Assembly (NCBI GenBank): GCA_013400115.1
Contig: VXBP01002352.1
Span: 124,001-188,000 of the forward strand
DNA: 64,000 nucleotides
Origin: Rhinopomastus cyanomelas
Lineage: Eukaryota > Chordata > Aves > Bucerotiformes > Rhinopomastidae
Direction of reading: 5' to 3'
Of this stretch, positions 43,479 to 58,400 are shown piece after piece; positions within the stretch are counted from its first letter, which is position 1, and each line of letters starts with the position of its first letter. Under the pieces are notes generated by a model. That model saw only the letters and a program-made list of their open reading frames with translations, was not told the origin of the DNA and did no database searches. A program made the position numbers and the translations under genes.

Positions 43479-46400
43479 GTGGTGCTGGGGCTGGGAGCGC
43501 GGGGGTGGCGGGTTGCGGTGTCCCCAGGCTGAGGAGGGGGTCACAGGGGTGCTGAGACCCTCGACGGTTGGAAGGCAGCTTTCTTCCTCCGGGGCCCTCG
43601 CGCCGTGGGGAGGGGGCTACTGTTTGGGGAGGAAAGGGGGTTCTTGGGGTGGCGGAGGCCTGGGGGTCCCTGTAGTGAAGAGAGAGGGGAACCCTCAGTT
43701 GCCTTAGGGACACCCCTCCGATGAGCTGCGTAAGGAGGCGAGCAGAGGAGCCATTAGCCGTCCCCCCGACTACCCAGCCCCGACTCCTGCCCCGGCAGGC
43801 CCGGGCTCCCCTCGCTGGGCTTCCTTCCCCGCACCCCTCAGGCCCTCCCCGAACCTCCTCTTTTCCTTCCCTCCCCAGCCCGCTCCTGCGCTCCCTTTTC
43901 CTCGCTGCGTGCAGCCTGAGGGAATCAGCCTCTCGNGGTTGCCCAGAAAGGTGGGAGAAACCCCATCCCTGGAAATATCCCAGGTTACGCTGGACCTTGG
44001 CGCTTTGGGCAACCTCCCCTGGCTGCAGATGTCCCTGCTGTGGCTCCATGACTGTAACACACGAGCCGGGCCCTAAGGGCGCCCACAGGAGTGGGCCCGA
44101 GGCAGTGACCACAGCTCCTCCCTCCTGGCGAGTACAAGTGACACAGGCACCGGGGAAGCGGCGGCGGGGTGGGGCTGGAGTGGACCTCACAGCTTCCCGC
44201 CCCTCTGGCCCCGCCCTCCCGCGCGTCCCCGCCCCTGTGGGGCNTACTGTTTGGGGAGGAAAGGGGGTTCTTGGGGTGGCGGAGGCCTGGGGGTCCCTGT
44301 AGTGAAGAGAGAGGGGAACCCTCAGTTGCCTTAGGGACACCCCTCCGATGAGCTGCGTAAGGAGGCGAGCAGAGGAGCCATTAGCCGTCCCCCCGACTAC
44401 CCAGCCCCGACTCCTGCCCCGGCAGGCCCGGGCTCCCCTCGCTGGGCTTCCTTCCCCGCACCCCTCAGGCCCTCCCCGAACCTCCTCTTTTCCTTCCCTC
44501 CCCAGCCCGCTCCTGCGCTCCCTTCTCCTCGCTGCGTGCAGCCTGAGGGAATCAGCCTCTCGTTCTCTTGCAGCTGCTCAAACGAAGTTGCAAATCAACT
44601 TTTGCTGCTCAGATGCTCGTAGTTTCGCCACACGAAGACAGCGAGTGGGTTAACAGGGCTGCTGGAGCTCTTGGGAACAACCGAAGCGTGAAAATACAGT
44701 ATTTGTGGGAGCTGTACTGATCGTTAAAGCAAACTAATCGCTGATTGTTATGAATTCTTGTCCTATCTGCTTTTACCGTTCTTTTTTTTTTGTGTCGTTC
44801 TCATACCAACAGATTTTGAAAAGAGAGGGAAGAAGGAAGTGTGTCCAGTATTGGATCAGTTTCTTTGTCATGTTGCTAAGACTGGAGAGACAATGTAAGT
44901 GTGACTTTTTTTGGAGTGATCTTCAGTCATGGCTTTGAACATTTCTGCATTTTAAGTCAATGGGATGCTCCCTGGATTCTCCTTTTGTCTGCAGATCCCT
45001 CTGCTGAGCTAAAGAAGCCTTCGTTCTCATTTAATTTTGGATGGATTAATTTTGTTTGATAGTTAGTTTTACCTAAGAGAATAGACTTCAGTTTTGCTCA
45101 GGGGTGTCTGTTGGGTTTTATCCTGCCCGGTACAGAAAGCCTGTTGCTCTTTCTGTGTTTTTTTGTGACACTGAGGTTCATTAAACGGAAAGTTCAGCTC
45201 TCTGTTGCAGTGTCTGCTGTATCCCGTTGTGATGGCTGTCGTATGCAGTGTCCAGCAGTGTAATTTACACGCAGCTGCAGCTGGGGGGGTTTCCCTGTAG
45301 GCTTTGTATGCCGTGGCTGTGTGACGACTGTCCCTTTTGCTGAGGAGGGGACAGAAACCACGTAGGTGCTTCGTGCAGAGGAGCTGTGTGAGGACTGCGC
45401 AGATTTTCCATCGCTCGCCGGGTTTTACAGCTCGCATAAAAGAGTTTCACGTTTCCTGGAGTTTCTTTCATAGTGGACCGACCCTCTCCCGAAGGTGGGA
45501 GCTAGCTCGAAGGAGCCCTCTCCAGCAGCCTGTGGGCACGGATGAGCACTGGTGCCGCACTGGGTGACTTCCTTGCCGGATCACTATTTGGCAGGAAGAG
45601 GAAAGGCTTCTCTCGGTGCGTTGCTATAGAGTTGCTCACTTTCTGGCTCCCAGGCTCTCTCCTTGTTTTTGAGGCCTAGTGCCAGGCTACAGGCTTCAGC
45701 AAGAGCTCCGTGCTTTTCCCGGTGTTTTGTTAACAACCAGTGAACTCATGGGTTCTGTTTGGGTTTCTAGAACCCCTCTTAATTTCTAAGAGCTTTGTAT
45801 TGTTTCTTCCTTTCCTTTTTTTTTTCCCCCCATATCTTGCTGGTGTTGATCGAATTAATGGTTTGAAAAGAAAAACAAGTTCTGAAACGCACTTCTTCTC
45901 TTTGAATGGAAGGTTTTGGCTCAGCAGAAACACATTAGGGCTTAATATTTTAATGTAGTACCTAGTGTAGTGTGGGCTTGCTCTGGTGTGTCTACAAAAT
46001 AAGTTTACAATGTTTTTCTTGTTCTGAAATATTTCTCCAGGCTGTTATTTTTTCTACTGCTGTTACTTGTACTCCAAACAAGTTATAAGTTTATAAGTTA
46101 CTGAACAGGACCATGTTATTGGGAAAATTCTTAGCAATGTGAAATTCAGAGATGGAATTCACTCCTGGCTCTTGTACATTGGGGAAATCTAAATCTCAGA
46201 ACCACAGAATGTTAGGGATTGGAAGGGATCTCAAAAGATCATCCAGTCCAATCCCCCTGCCACAGCAGGATCCCCTAGACCAAGTAAATAATTTTTTTAA
46301 TTGTTATTTGAATATCAGAAATGTGCTTAAACTTGAACTGGAATCTGTCATCTTGTTCTTCGTGCAGACCCTGCTTTCTGTGTTACCAGGGATTGGTTTG

Positions 46401-49400
46401 GCTTTTGTTTCAGGTCTGCAGCATTTTTCAGCATTCCTGAAGCTTTCAGCTGTAGTAAATTGTTTTTTAACTGAAGTGTCAGTTGTGAACGTCAGAGGTA
46501 TCTAATACGATCTGGAGACAGACACGTTTGGTAACATTTAGTTCGCTTCCTGATGCCTACTAAAGTCTTATGTCTTCATTCAATATGCTTTTCTTTTCAC
46601 TGATGTGTTGTGTATCAAAGTATCGCGAAGAAATTAGTAAAAATTAAATACCTCATAGTAAACATTAGTGTAAAGATTGATAATTTGCATTATAATAACT
46701 TAATGAGTTTGTAAGCTACTACAGCTTGATGTTTTATGAATACGCAAACCTACCAAATAGATGTTAACTGAAAATGAGCTAAATACACTTTATTTCCAGT
46801 TATGCAAATGTATTTAATAGAAATCTAAATCAGTAATAAATAGATTGCCTTGGAATGAGATGATGAGATCCAAAATAATAGTTTGTAGTGACATTTGTTA
46901 GGAGTTTGATGAAGTTGAGAGCTCATTTTAAAAACAAAATGAATGGTTAAGTCAGGGGTAATTACACAACTGGTTTCCAGCCTTATTGAACAACAATAGA
47001 TCTTACTCAGTCACAGCCTGTGCCTAGAGTAACAAACAAAAGTACCCGGTGAGGACCAAGGCAAATAGGGACAAATGAAATGTGAAGTGTTTTTGCTTTG
47101 CATCATTGTTGTTTCTGGGAGAGTTAGGTGGGGTTTGGAAGTGTTCTCTCAGCTTTTTAACTTGTTCTGTGATAAATACTGGGTTTGAAATGACACATTG
47201 CAGCCTGCCTTCTGGTTTAAATGTAGGATGTTCTCACCCACCACACCCTGTGCTTCTTCTGGACATAGTTGCAGCAGATCTTGTCAACAATTAGTAAACT
47301 TAGTTGGAAAGGGTGCTAATGAAGTAAATGAAAATCTTCCCATCAAAGCATGTTTGTGGCATAGGGAGCCTACTTAACAGATGGAAAGCACAGGCTCCCA
47401 TAAGGCTGTCGGGTACCTCCCTGCCCCTGTTTGTGCTAATGTGCTTATTCATCTGAGTGAGTTTGGAACAGGTAGTTGCAGGTTTAGGTTAGGCTGTAAT
47501 TTTACTAGTGTTTCTCTTGGCTAACACACCCCTTGTGTCACTTGTTCAACCATTTACATGTGTGCATGGTAACCTGGAGCAGGAAACTACTTGCAGTTGT
47601 AAATGACTTTGTTGTTGGCGGTACTGTTTGTAACGAGGTTCAGTTCATTGATCCAGCTTGGGCTGTGCCTGATAACTGGTTTATCAAACGCCAGCCCAGC
47701 TGAAGAGGTGATGAAGGGGAGAAAGAAAGGGTGAGGGTGTTATAAGCCAGCACTGCAAGTTTGATAAGGCTCTTGAGAGAGTGTCTTTTGTTGTAATTAA
47801 AAGCTTTTATAATTTCCAAGGAAGGCCTGGAATAAAAATGTTGCTAAATTTGGTTGCATTGTCAGCACCAACTTAAGTTGTGTTGTCGGTACCTTGCAGT
47901 AAAAGCCTGATTGGGCAATCATGTGTGTGTGTTAACTTAAACTTCAAATAGGTGAAGTTATCTTCTAGTGCCAAGTTAACCATTCACTGAATTGTTTGTG
48001 AGACTGACCCGCGCTGAAAAAGCCAAATTAAACTTCCTTTAATGTAGGTGAGCAGAAGCAGAAGTTTCATTGCTTGGCTACTTGGAAATATTTTTCTTAC
48101 TTAATGGTTGCTATGGTAAGACTTAGCCTTGGGTGTACAGTAAAGTGTGTGGTTCAGCCTTTTTTAATCTTGAGTTTTAGACTTTTTTTCAGACGACTGA
48201 CATACTCCTTCACTGACTTTTTCCACTAGGATGCTAGTACAGAATGCCCATTATAAGACCAAGTGTAGTTAGGTAAGATCACTAGAACCTTTTCTCTAGC
48301 TTTTAAAAGATCAGTGTGACTTGCAACACTAAGCAAAATGAAGAGATGGGAAATTAATGTGATTTTTTTATACTGTTCTCTGCAAGACCTTTATAAACAG
48401 TATGTTTTTGCGCTTGGTTTTTGCACAAGAAATTAACTTACGTGCTTTTTCTGAGGTAGAAACTGCTGTAGGAAATGGTGATACAAAATTCACAGCAGCA
48501 CAACATTAGAACACAAGTGCAAAATGAATTCTCTGTTCTTTTAAAGAATAGATGTGGAGCTAACTTGTCAGTTGTGATTTTTGTCTGGTATTTAAAATTC
48601 ATTTTGTCTTACCTTTTACAACTTGGATTTAAACTTATTCTGCCTCTTCAATAGCAAAAACATTTAAAAACCATTTATGTAGGTACCAAAAGAATCCAAT
48701 TTGTGGGACTGGAAAGGAAAACTAGAATTTTCCTTTGGTTCTAAAGTTGAAAATAAAACTTACTGAACAAAATCAATTGCAAATCTTATGTCAGTTTTCT
48801 CTGCATTTCCTCCCACTCCTGCCCTGGGGCAGGCAACCTATAAAGCACAGTTTTAATGGAAAAGTGGAAAGTATTATATGTACGCTTACTGACGGTGAAG
48901 GCATCCAGAAATAAGTGGTGAAGTACCAAAATGTGGTGAAATACAGTCTATAGGCAGAGGTGATTAAGTGTAAAATAGTTCTAGGCTTAAGTAGAGAACA
49001 GTGGCCTGTCCAGGATATGATGTAGTTAGACCAGTTCTTCTCCTGAATGCAGCTTAAACAGCCTTTAAAATACTGTTTTAATTTCTTCGTGGAGTCAAAT
49101 TTGTTCCTCAGAGCTTTCCTGGAAGATCTGAAATACTAATATACACCTCATCGAAGCTGGTCTCCTTGAGGACCAGCATAAATGATTTTCTGCACATTTT
49201 CTTGAGTCAAGTTGAACATGTGCGATTGTAGAGCAAGTACAAACATCCACAGTGTCATCAAAGAACAGTGTAATTTGGAAGAGACTTCTGGAGGTCCTCC
49301 AGTCAGACCCTGTCCTCGAGGGGAGCTTATTCCTCAGTAAGTTAGGGTTGCTTAGGGCTCTGTGGAGCATTTCCCAAGGTCTCTAGTGACAGCAATTCCA

Positions 49401-52400
49401 TAGCCTCTGTTTGGCTCTGTTTCATTGCTTAAGTAAAGGCACTGGGAAAAATGTTTCCCTTGCAGCAGCTTGGACTTAGCCCTCGTTTGTGTACCTCTGG
49501 GGGGAGTCTTTCTGTCTTGCCTGTATGTAATTACCCTTTCAGTGGTGAAAGGCAACCATTAGATTCCTCCACCATAACCTTCTGTTTTCCAGAAGTAGTT
49601 CTGTGCTGCCCTAGCTTCCCACCCAGTTTGTGTGCTGCAGCTGTGTTCACCTTCTTCATGGCCTTCTGCTCATCTCTGTTTTCTCGTGTATTGTATTAAC
49701 CCAGACTGAACTGGTTGTGGACTTGTAAGGGCCAGGTACAGGGGTATAATTGCCTTCTCCAGTACTGCAAGTGTCACCCAGTGTGCAGGCTGCCTGCCTT
49801 ACAGTAAGGGCTCGTGCACAGATACCCAGCTCTGCAGATAGTGGCCCCAGTATTGACTGAGTAGCATCAGTGCAACTGGTTGCAGTTAGACTTTGGACCC
49901 CTGTGACTGTTTCTGGGGAGGCCTGATGGTCTGCAGAGTCTGTAGCTGTGCAGCTTAGCTGCACAGGTGGGAGACTGCTGTGTGTCTTGCTGGATTTCAG
50001 TGTCTGCTGATCTTCCCTCTCTGACAGTCAGGTAGATCCAAGATGATTTGATGTTGATAAATTATGTAACTGTAAATGTAGGTTACATAACTGATTCTGT
50101 CAAAGGTAATGGCAGAAAATGTTTTGACCCTTTGATACTGCTGCATGTACCCCAAGTAGCTGTGAAGTTTTTCTTTCTCACTACATTTTAGGAACACGTT
50201 TTTGGATCACTTCAGCTTTTATATTTTGTCTGTCAGCTGTAGGACAGATGTGAGTAGATATTCTCAGTGCAGTTTCATTGCTACCATGTAAGTTTGTGTT
50301 CTCAGCTTTAGTGTTTCCAGCATGTTCTGAAGTGTTTTGTCTTTTTTCCTCCCTTTCTTTTGTTACAAATATGTAGGGTGTTTTGTAGCTATATATCCCT
50401 TAAGTTATTTCACAGAATGTTAGTGATTGGAAGGGACCTTGAAAGATGATCTGGTCCAGTCCCCCCCACCAGAGCAGGATCGCCTAGATCAAACATACAT
50501 AAATTGAAATCTACTCTTCTTTATCCTGTAAAATACATCCTCTAGTTTTATTCAGTGAGTACCTTTGTGTGTGTAGTATTTTTTTTTTTACTAGTTGGAC
50601 AGTTCTGATTTGGAGGCCAGATAGTACCTGGAAAGCTTCAGAAATGTTGGGGCACCATTAATTCCTCATGACTTTTTCAAAAAATGAAATAAAACAATTC
50701 TCAAGTTCCTGCCATGGTAAACAGGATAATATTTTCTGAAAGAAGTCTGCGTGCCTTTGTTAGTGTAGGCCTCTTCCATGTCATCAGTGAAGCAAGAGAT
50801 GTGAGTAAACTTCCTTACATTGTTTCCTGCTATTATTTCTTACTGATGCTGTTCCACTGGAATTATTCCCCACTAATTCACATTCCACTGACACTGTTTT
50901 CTGTCTTATAATCTACTGGTGTCTTCAAAGGACAGGAATCTCAGCTGGAAAGCCTGCTTGTTAATCTTTGGCAAAGACACTTCAGCTGCCTCGCTCTTTT
51001 ACTTATAAAACGCTATCAAATGTGCAGTTGTACTTCAGAGGAACCAGTTGTGATTCAGATGACATCCCTTGCTCCTTTAGGAAGCTCACACTTGTAGTGT
51101 TGCATTTCAAATGCTGTTGCTTTTGTATCTGTTGGGAGTGAGGTTAACAGTGTAAAGGTTAATGTTTAACTGCCATTATAACATGGTGATCTAATAAACT
51201 TTAGTCTCTCTATAGCTCCTCATAGCAGTGCTCACTTTCCAGTGTAACTGGACTATGAACTGTCAGTGTAACCATAGGCACATGCAGCCTTCAGTTGGTA
51301 AGTGCATCTTTCTGCCTTGTTGCTCTACACAGTCTGTTCTTACAAGCACATCCTGACTAGTTGAAGATATTACTCTGTTGAGAAACCCACCCCACCACTG
51401 GTTCTGTAGCAGTTCATAAACTTTGGCATACTGGTTATGATCACTTTCAGTAGTATGCTGTTGCCATCCTTCTACTCCTCAAGCTTAGTTCTCTTGCCTA
51501 ATTGCATTTGTTCTCCTCTTCTTACCTTGACCTCTTAGAAGTGTTTTTTCTCACAGCTATAGGGACTACCTTATGTTACCTCTGTCTTTTCTGGTGGGTC
51601 TCAAGTCTCTTGTTCCTTGTTGGCCTGGATGGTTACTATTTCACTTGAAGTACTTTCCCAGACCTTTGGGTGTTGTTCCACTCCATGTTACACTGTCTAG
51701 TAGTAAGGATGGGCTCGTGTTTTGACCTTGTAATTGATGAGCTTTGTTCCCTCCTCTAGCCTGCAGATTTTGTGAAGGTTTGTGCTTGATGGCACGTGCC
51801 ATGGAGAAGGAACAAGGCAGGGTTGTGTCCAGAAGGGAGGTACAAAGCAGTCAGATTGCCTTGGGGGTTGGTCTGTCGAGAAACCAAACTGGTGATGCTT
51901 TTCCACAAAGCTCGTGTGTATCGTGTCTCTGGTTTAGAAGTGCTACTACTTGAAGACAGTTAGAAGGTTTCTGTGGTGGCTACACTTCAATGAGGCTTTG
52001 CTCAGAAGTGGTGTGGGAGATGCAGAAACACCTACTGCCCTGTGTATGGGGTCACTGAAGTAGCGTGTGCCTTGTCAGCTCAGGCTTAGTGTGTGTCAGC
52101 TGAGCTGCCTTGTGCAGAAGCCAAGCAAGTGGCTTTTGTTTCTGGCTGTGGAAGGAGTGAGTAATAGAAGTGCAGTTACCTCATCCTGATAGTAGTGCTT
52201 CTAGACCTGAGTGACCCTCTGTTTCTGTGGGAAATGTGTGAACAGAGAGGCACAGGGATGTTGTGTGGAGTAAATTCAGACTGAGAAGGAGTTGCACAAG
52301 GTGCTTTTTCCTTGGCTTCTCAGCTTCACTGCTCAATGCAGTAAAGGTTTGACAGTGTCATTGCAGGGTAGCTTTCTGTTCTTCAGAGGTAACCTGTGGA

Positions 52401-55400
52401 TCTGGTAATCTAGGGGCACCTACACTTACCAGATGAGTTACACCATTTCTTTCCTGTGGTTATTATGTGTAAACTAGCAATACCTGGAACCACTTGTGTG
52501 AGCTGTATTAGTAGATGTGTGTAATAATGCTTGCATGTGGAAGAGGTAACATATATATGTATACTGTTATCTAAACAGTAGTTCTACATTACTCAGAGTT
52601 CTTTCTAGGTATTTCCTATACGTGTAGTGCTTGTAAACTTGCTGCAAGCTCAGGAAGGCTTTTAAATATGCTTCACTTATTGCATAATACTTTTAAATTT
52701 TCACTCCTGGGCTTCTGCTGCACAAGTTTGTTGAGAAAGCTTAAATCTAATGCTTCTATATTCTGCCTCCATCAGCTGAGGAGCACTGTAGTGTTACAGA
52801 ATTGCTGCATGATCTCAGTGCACTGCGCAGCATCGCTCTTGAAACGTGCCTTAGTGATCGTGAATCTGTTCGGTCAGTTTTTTTCTGAATTGCAAATAAA
52901 AGCTAAAAACAGTGCGTAGAATTGCTAGACCTCAAATAAATGATTGTCTACGTTGCAACAAAACGCCCAGTCGATGTTAAAGGCAGGTCTGGACTCAGTG
53001 AGTGGGTTTTGGGAGGTGTTTTGACAGAGATAAAGCCTGTCTGCTAACCATGATGTGTTTGGCTAGTGCTATCCAAATGCAGCTGCAGTTATCTTTGGTA
53101 GAGCAGATGAAAATAAATGTTCTTAGGACTCATGTGATTTGAACTTGTGAGAGAAGTCAGATTCCTTCCAGCTTTCTGAACTGTTTGTGCTTGTTGCTTT
53201 AGTGATGCTATTTACCATTGTAAGGTTGCTGTGAATGTCCTTTAATTGAAGTTTAATGATTGCAAATGAAATGTCAAGAATATGGTCACCAAAGAAATCA
53301 CACCTTTGAAAGAGCTTTTCTTATATAGTTTATTGTAGCAATAACTGGATCAAAGTCTTGGTATTAAGCCTTGCAGAAATGTGTAGTAATCTGCTCCTGG
53401 TCTTGCAGATAAATTTTACAGATATGAGGCAAACGTGGGCTGAGAAAACAGTTACTGTACACAAAGTGAATACTGAGAGTCCTGTGTCTGTTATAACAAA
53501 GTTATGCAGGAAATTTATTTAGAAGACTGTCAGTCATATGAGAAAGCACATAACTCAAATGTCTTTAAAATAACCTAGTGCAGAGAGTCCTAACTATAGG
53601 TAAATGTAATGGTTACACAGACTATTGCTAAATTAAAAATAATCCAGAACTAGAAATCAAATGAGTTAGGGTAAAGTGTCATGTAGCATACATGACAGCA
53701 AGAAGATGATGGGCTTGCATGACATAAGTTTACATAAATAAGTGGTTCCCTGAACTAGTGATTCTTCTGTATAATAAAGCAAATGGATAACTGTTATTAA
53801 TGAGTTTAGTTGATACTTCTCAGCTGGAGGGACTCATCTGGTATTTGATGCTTAAACAGAAATCTGTGTTTGTAAGACTTGGAGACCTTTGTGGTTGGTG
53901 TGTTCTTTCTAAGAAAGTCAATATCTGGGGTGGTCATTTTGCTTGTATTAATCTTGAGATTTGTAAGAAATACGATTTCATTTTTGCCCACAAATAACAT
54001 GAAGAACAAGTAAGCTGAGTCAGGTGAGAATTTGTGTTGGTACTCGGTGCAGTAGTTTGGAATAGCTCAGTAAATATCCCTGTCTATTCTTAGCAGCTAA
54101 AAGTAACTTCAAGTAAATTTTCAAGTGATAGAGGGAAATTTAATGAGAAAACCATGTACTTTTGTCTTTCGTTAAGTCACTGCCTGTGGTTTGTGGAAGT
54201 TTTGAAGGCTCTTGGTTACTTTGTGCCTCTTGCTTTTCACTCAGTTGCATGGAATTTCATTAATGAAGAAGCTGTTACCTTGGACTGCTTTGTCCTGTGG
54301 TCAGTTTTTGCCTTTAAAATAGAAGAAAATTAAAAGTACTCAGGTTTGCCTTTAGATAACTTTATGGTGAAATGTACTTTCATGAAGAATTCCTAGTTCA
54401 GATATTTTCTGTTTGGTGGAACAGCTGTATTCTGTTGGAGTCAGCTGAATATTTATCAGCAGAGATCAGAATTGGCCCCTTGATGATTACAAATACTACT
54501 TTAATGTCTTCATCAGCTGTCTGCTTCCATAATGAAGTCTTAATCTTTGTTGTTCCTGGCAATAGCAGTAGTAATTTGCAAGTAGTAGAGAGGTGAATGC
54601 TCGTACTATAGAAGTAGATGCAGTTCTAATGTATTACAGTTTCCATGAGCTTGTCGGTGCTCACAAGGAGGAGAGAGCAAAGACTTAATTTAGACTGACA
54701 ACAATCAGCAAGTGAAGATGGAAAAATACCTTCTGTGCTGGTGGGAAATACCAGTTTTTCCTCTTTTGAGCTCTTCAATTTATTTTTAATTAAAGTGGAA
54801 GGTAACATGAGGTCAAATCCTCCTGAAGATAAAACGTGAGAGCGTTTCAATTTTGCATGAGTTATCAGGTGGAAGTGAATGGGATGCTCTCCCAGGAGGA
54901 GGTTTGGTAGCCTGTTCTAACAGGCGCAAGTATGTCATTTACAGCAAGGCACAACATTCTAGTTAATTCACCAGGCTCCGTCACCTAAAGTTTAAAATGG
55001 ATGAAGTATCTAGTGCTTGATTACGACTTTAACTTCAGTTGAAAGTGTTTGTCTGTTTGCCAGAAGCATTTAAGAAACTGCACCGATGCACGGGGGATTT
55101 TACTGTGTAAACCTGTTGTCATTTGGAACCTCATCTGTACTGTGTAGATGGTGAAAATAGCAACAGTTCAAAATGAGACTAAATTTTATCAAAATAGGGA
55201 GTATTAAAATAAAACACAGTAAGTAGAAAAATTGCTTTAAAATTCAAAGACTATTTGAAGCCGCACTGGAATTAACTAAGTGTTCTTTTATCTGGTGCAA
55301 TTGCTTAAAGGAATGATGCTGCTCTCTGCTAGTTGCAGCACACACCTTCTTCCTTATCTGTAGCATTAATTTTGTGGTTGGATTAGTGATCTGCTTCTAC

Positions 55401-58400
55401 CTCCCTGTGTGTGGGATCACAGGAATGTGTGGGAGCAGCAGAATGGGCCTGTGCTTTATGGTGTAGACCAGGTGTGAGGTTAAGTACGTTGTGGGGCAGC
55501 GTCTTCCTTCTCCTTGCTAAACCACAGTGCAGCTCATTTTCAGTTAGATGGAGTTCAGCGTTGGCCAGCTTTACCTCAGCATTGTTCAAAGGTATTTTCT
55601 GAACAAACTGAAAGCTGTTTCTCTGAGCACTCCTCATTAAGGAGCAAACTTTTATTTGTATAATAAGTAGTGAAATATTCTTGTACAAAACTTTTAATGT
55701 CAAATGGCAATGGAGATTTTTTTTTTGGTGTGTAAATGCTGGGGAATGTGTTTTACAGGCAATTCTCATTGAGACTTTTTACTTGTGCACCTCCTTCTCT
55801 GAAACTACCTACTTCCAAGTATCCTTGTTTGTACCCAACCAGTGTATCTCAAATTGGGGATTGTTAGATAAGGTGAAGATTAAAATAAAACAACAAAATA
55901 AGATATTAGGTAGGATCTATCTACTGTGTTTACATCCCAAAGAGCAGAGGTGACTGAGCAAGGACATAAGTGAGAGAGGAAGAGAGCTGCCTCGGTTTCC
56001 CTTCCTGTAGAGTACTTCGATCCATCAGTTCCTCTGCCCAGCTTTAGCTCTGGAGTCTGCTGGAAAGAACCTCTTGGATGCTGCTCTGATTACTGTGCTG
56101 CTGCCAAGGAGTGGGACAGTCAGTACTGGCCAGGCTCCCCGCACTCTCTCCTGGGTGCTGGGGGAAGAGAACCACTCTGGGGCTTCTTATGCCTGTGGCT
56201 GAATAAGTTCTGTGCTCTCTGTGGGCAGAGATAGGCCTAGGATTTGAGCAGTGGCATAGTCTGCCACACTTCTGCAGCTGAAGAGCATGCTGGAAAGTCT
56301 GCACTTAGCACACGCCTGGAGTTGAATTGTGTATGTGGTTGCTGGGTGAAGCTTTACTGACTTTTTAAATGGTTTTGGAGATCCCTTTGATAGATGAGAA
56401 TAGCAAAGGAATTAACTTGTTTTGGATGAAACTTTAATTTTGCTTCTGACAGCCTGGGGAAATTTTGTGTCTTAGGAGTACGTGTCTTCATCTTCTACGA
56501 GCTCTAGAGCAAAGTGTGAAAGAGAAGAAACAGTTATTAAAGTTGGCAAGTTATTTCACTTAAACACCTGTTTCCTCCCTAGAGCAAGGCTCTGTGGGAC
56601 TGTAATCTAAGCCCAGCAATAATTGGGGAAGGGCTCATGTAAATGGCTCTTATTTCTTGTTACACATTAAGTGAATCCCTCTGAGATTGTCCTCTGGTTT
56701 TTTCCTTTCGTGTTCTGAGGACTTTGCCTTAAAACCAGTTGTGCTGAACATGAAGTGTTTGCATCCTGAATAGGCTGTTTGGTAATCTAATTTTTTCTTG
56801 TTGGCTCCTAGTAGGAGAAGGGGGGAGAGGGGAGGGAAGCACTCCCTTCTTTTACTGATTTCTGATGTTTCTTGTACAGCCAGTTCAGTGAACAGAATCA
56901 ATAGTAGTTTTATTTTGCTTTCCTGTTCATTTGGTGTTCTTTGTGGTCTGTAGCATCTCTCCAGAGCAGATGGCATCCTCTTAAAATTTAAATCAAGTAA
57001 TTTTCTAATGAACTTAAACACCGTGCAATCTGAAGACAGACATCCCACCAGGACTCCTGGGACTCCTTATGTTTTAAGTACATAGCTAGGTCTCTGGAAG
57101 CTTAATGCTCCTTCAATATAATGTTTTTCTTAATTAAACCTATAATTTGTGTGAAGCAATTCCAGAAAGATTGACGAAATAATTGCAGTACCTTAATTTC
57201 AGGAGGTAGCCTTATTTCAGGCACTGTGAGTTCTACCTCCAGTTCTGCAGTTAATTTTAGGTTTTGTCCTGCTTCTCCAGGTCTGACTCAAGTTGAAAAC
57301 TTAAAATCAGAGTTTGGCTAAAGCCTGCAAGCCATATGTGCTGCCTCACTGTTACATCCATTAATTCTAATGCAGTTGCTGCAAGTTTTCTGCACTTGTG
57401 GAGACTTACAGTCCATGCTGCCCTTAACGTCCAACTCTTGTAGTTCTCTGAAAGTTACTGTTTTTCAGTGATTCTCCAGAATCCAAGGCTTTCTGTTGCA
57501 GGTTATTAAATTGCCTTTCACAGTTACTTCTGTTACTTCAATTCTAATGTTTGTAAAATCTTGTCCAGGAAGCTTGGTTAGATATTTGCTGCCTCTTTTA
57601 CTCTGAAAAAACACACCAAGTGGCCGAAGAAATAAACACAAAAACTTGTCCTGTGGTTGGAAGAAAATACCAGCTAATTCTTTGACATACAGACCAACAT
57701 CTCGATAGTGCAAGCTCTCAACGGAGAGCCCTCCACTTTCACAATAACCAGTGTGGTTTGGGAGAAAGCAGCTTTCTCAGTTTCATCAGTACAAGTATTT
57801 TGATGAAACGGAAGGTAAGAGAATGAGTTGGGGGGAGGCCAAGTCTGTTGCTCCCTGGGATTGATAGGATTAAATTATTTCTATGTCAGATGCAATTTTG
57901 GTTTGATACGTGTGTTTGGAAAGATGAATTCTCTACAAATCTTGTTAGTAGAGAAGCATTTGTACCTTGGTACCTCACAGAAATGTTGTGCTAGTAATTC
58001 TTCTCAGTCAAAGCACAACATCAGATTACTTGAACCCTTTGCTGTCCCTGCGTGAAGGGTGTGGTTATCAGAGCTGCTGAGTTTCTACACTTGGTCCATG
58101 GTACCTCGTAAACTTTGATTGGTCTGTTGTAGCACACAGATCATTAGGGGTTGGAAGGAGCCTTCGGGGTCATAGAGTCCAACCCCTCTGCACAAGGAGG
58201 ATTAGGTTTTCTAACCTAAGGTTACACAGAAATGCATCCAGAGGGATGGTTGGATTAGTTCCAGCAGAAAATAATTTAGTTCAACGGTCGAGGGGAACAG
58301 TTTGCTTTTACTGGAGGACAGAGTTGTTGAGGGTAGTGATCTTCCTTGTTTCCACTCTGGTAGTGTAAGGTTGTGGCCCTTGTCTAATTGGTTTTTTTTT

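Larger units (their letters stand above)
43240..44570 (+). promoter_or_regulatory. PPP4R2: PPP4R2 CpG-island promoter (with assembly duplication)
   Basis: This is the most GC- and CpG-rich block in the window. A GC box (ggggcggg) lies at 43427-43434, about 20 bases before exon 1. Part of the island is present twice, so its true length is probably shorter than shown. Confidence 0.7.

Noticed and set aside
43072..44340. 422-codon open frame on the minus strand (and 154/193-codon frames on the plus strand)
   Set aside because: It runs through three Ns, a CR1 tail and the duplicated CpG-island segments; length comes from high GC and the false duplication. No domain is visible.
55383..57713. Minus-strand frames of 128, 132 and 82 codons in PPP4R2 intron 2
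   Set aside because: None resembles a known family and they are not in a shared frame or exon structure. I also considered an old viral or retrogene insertion here and saw no motif supporting it.
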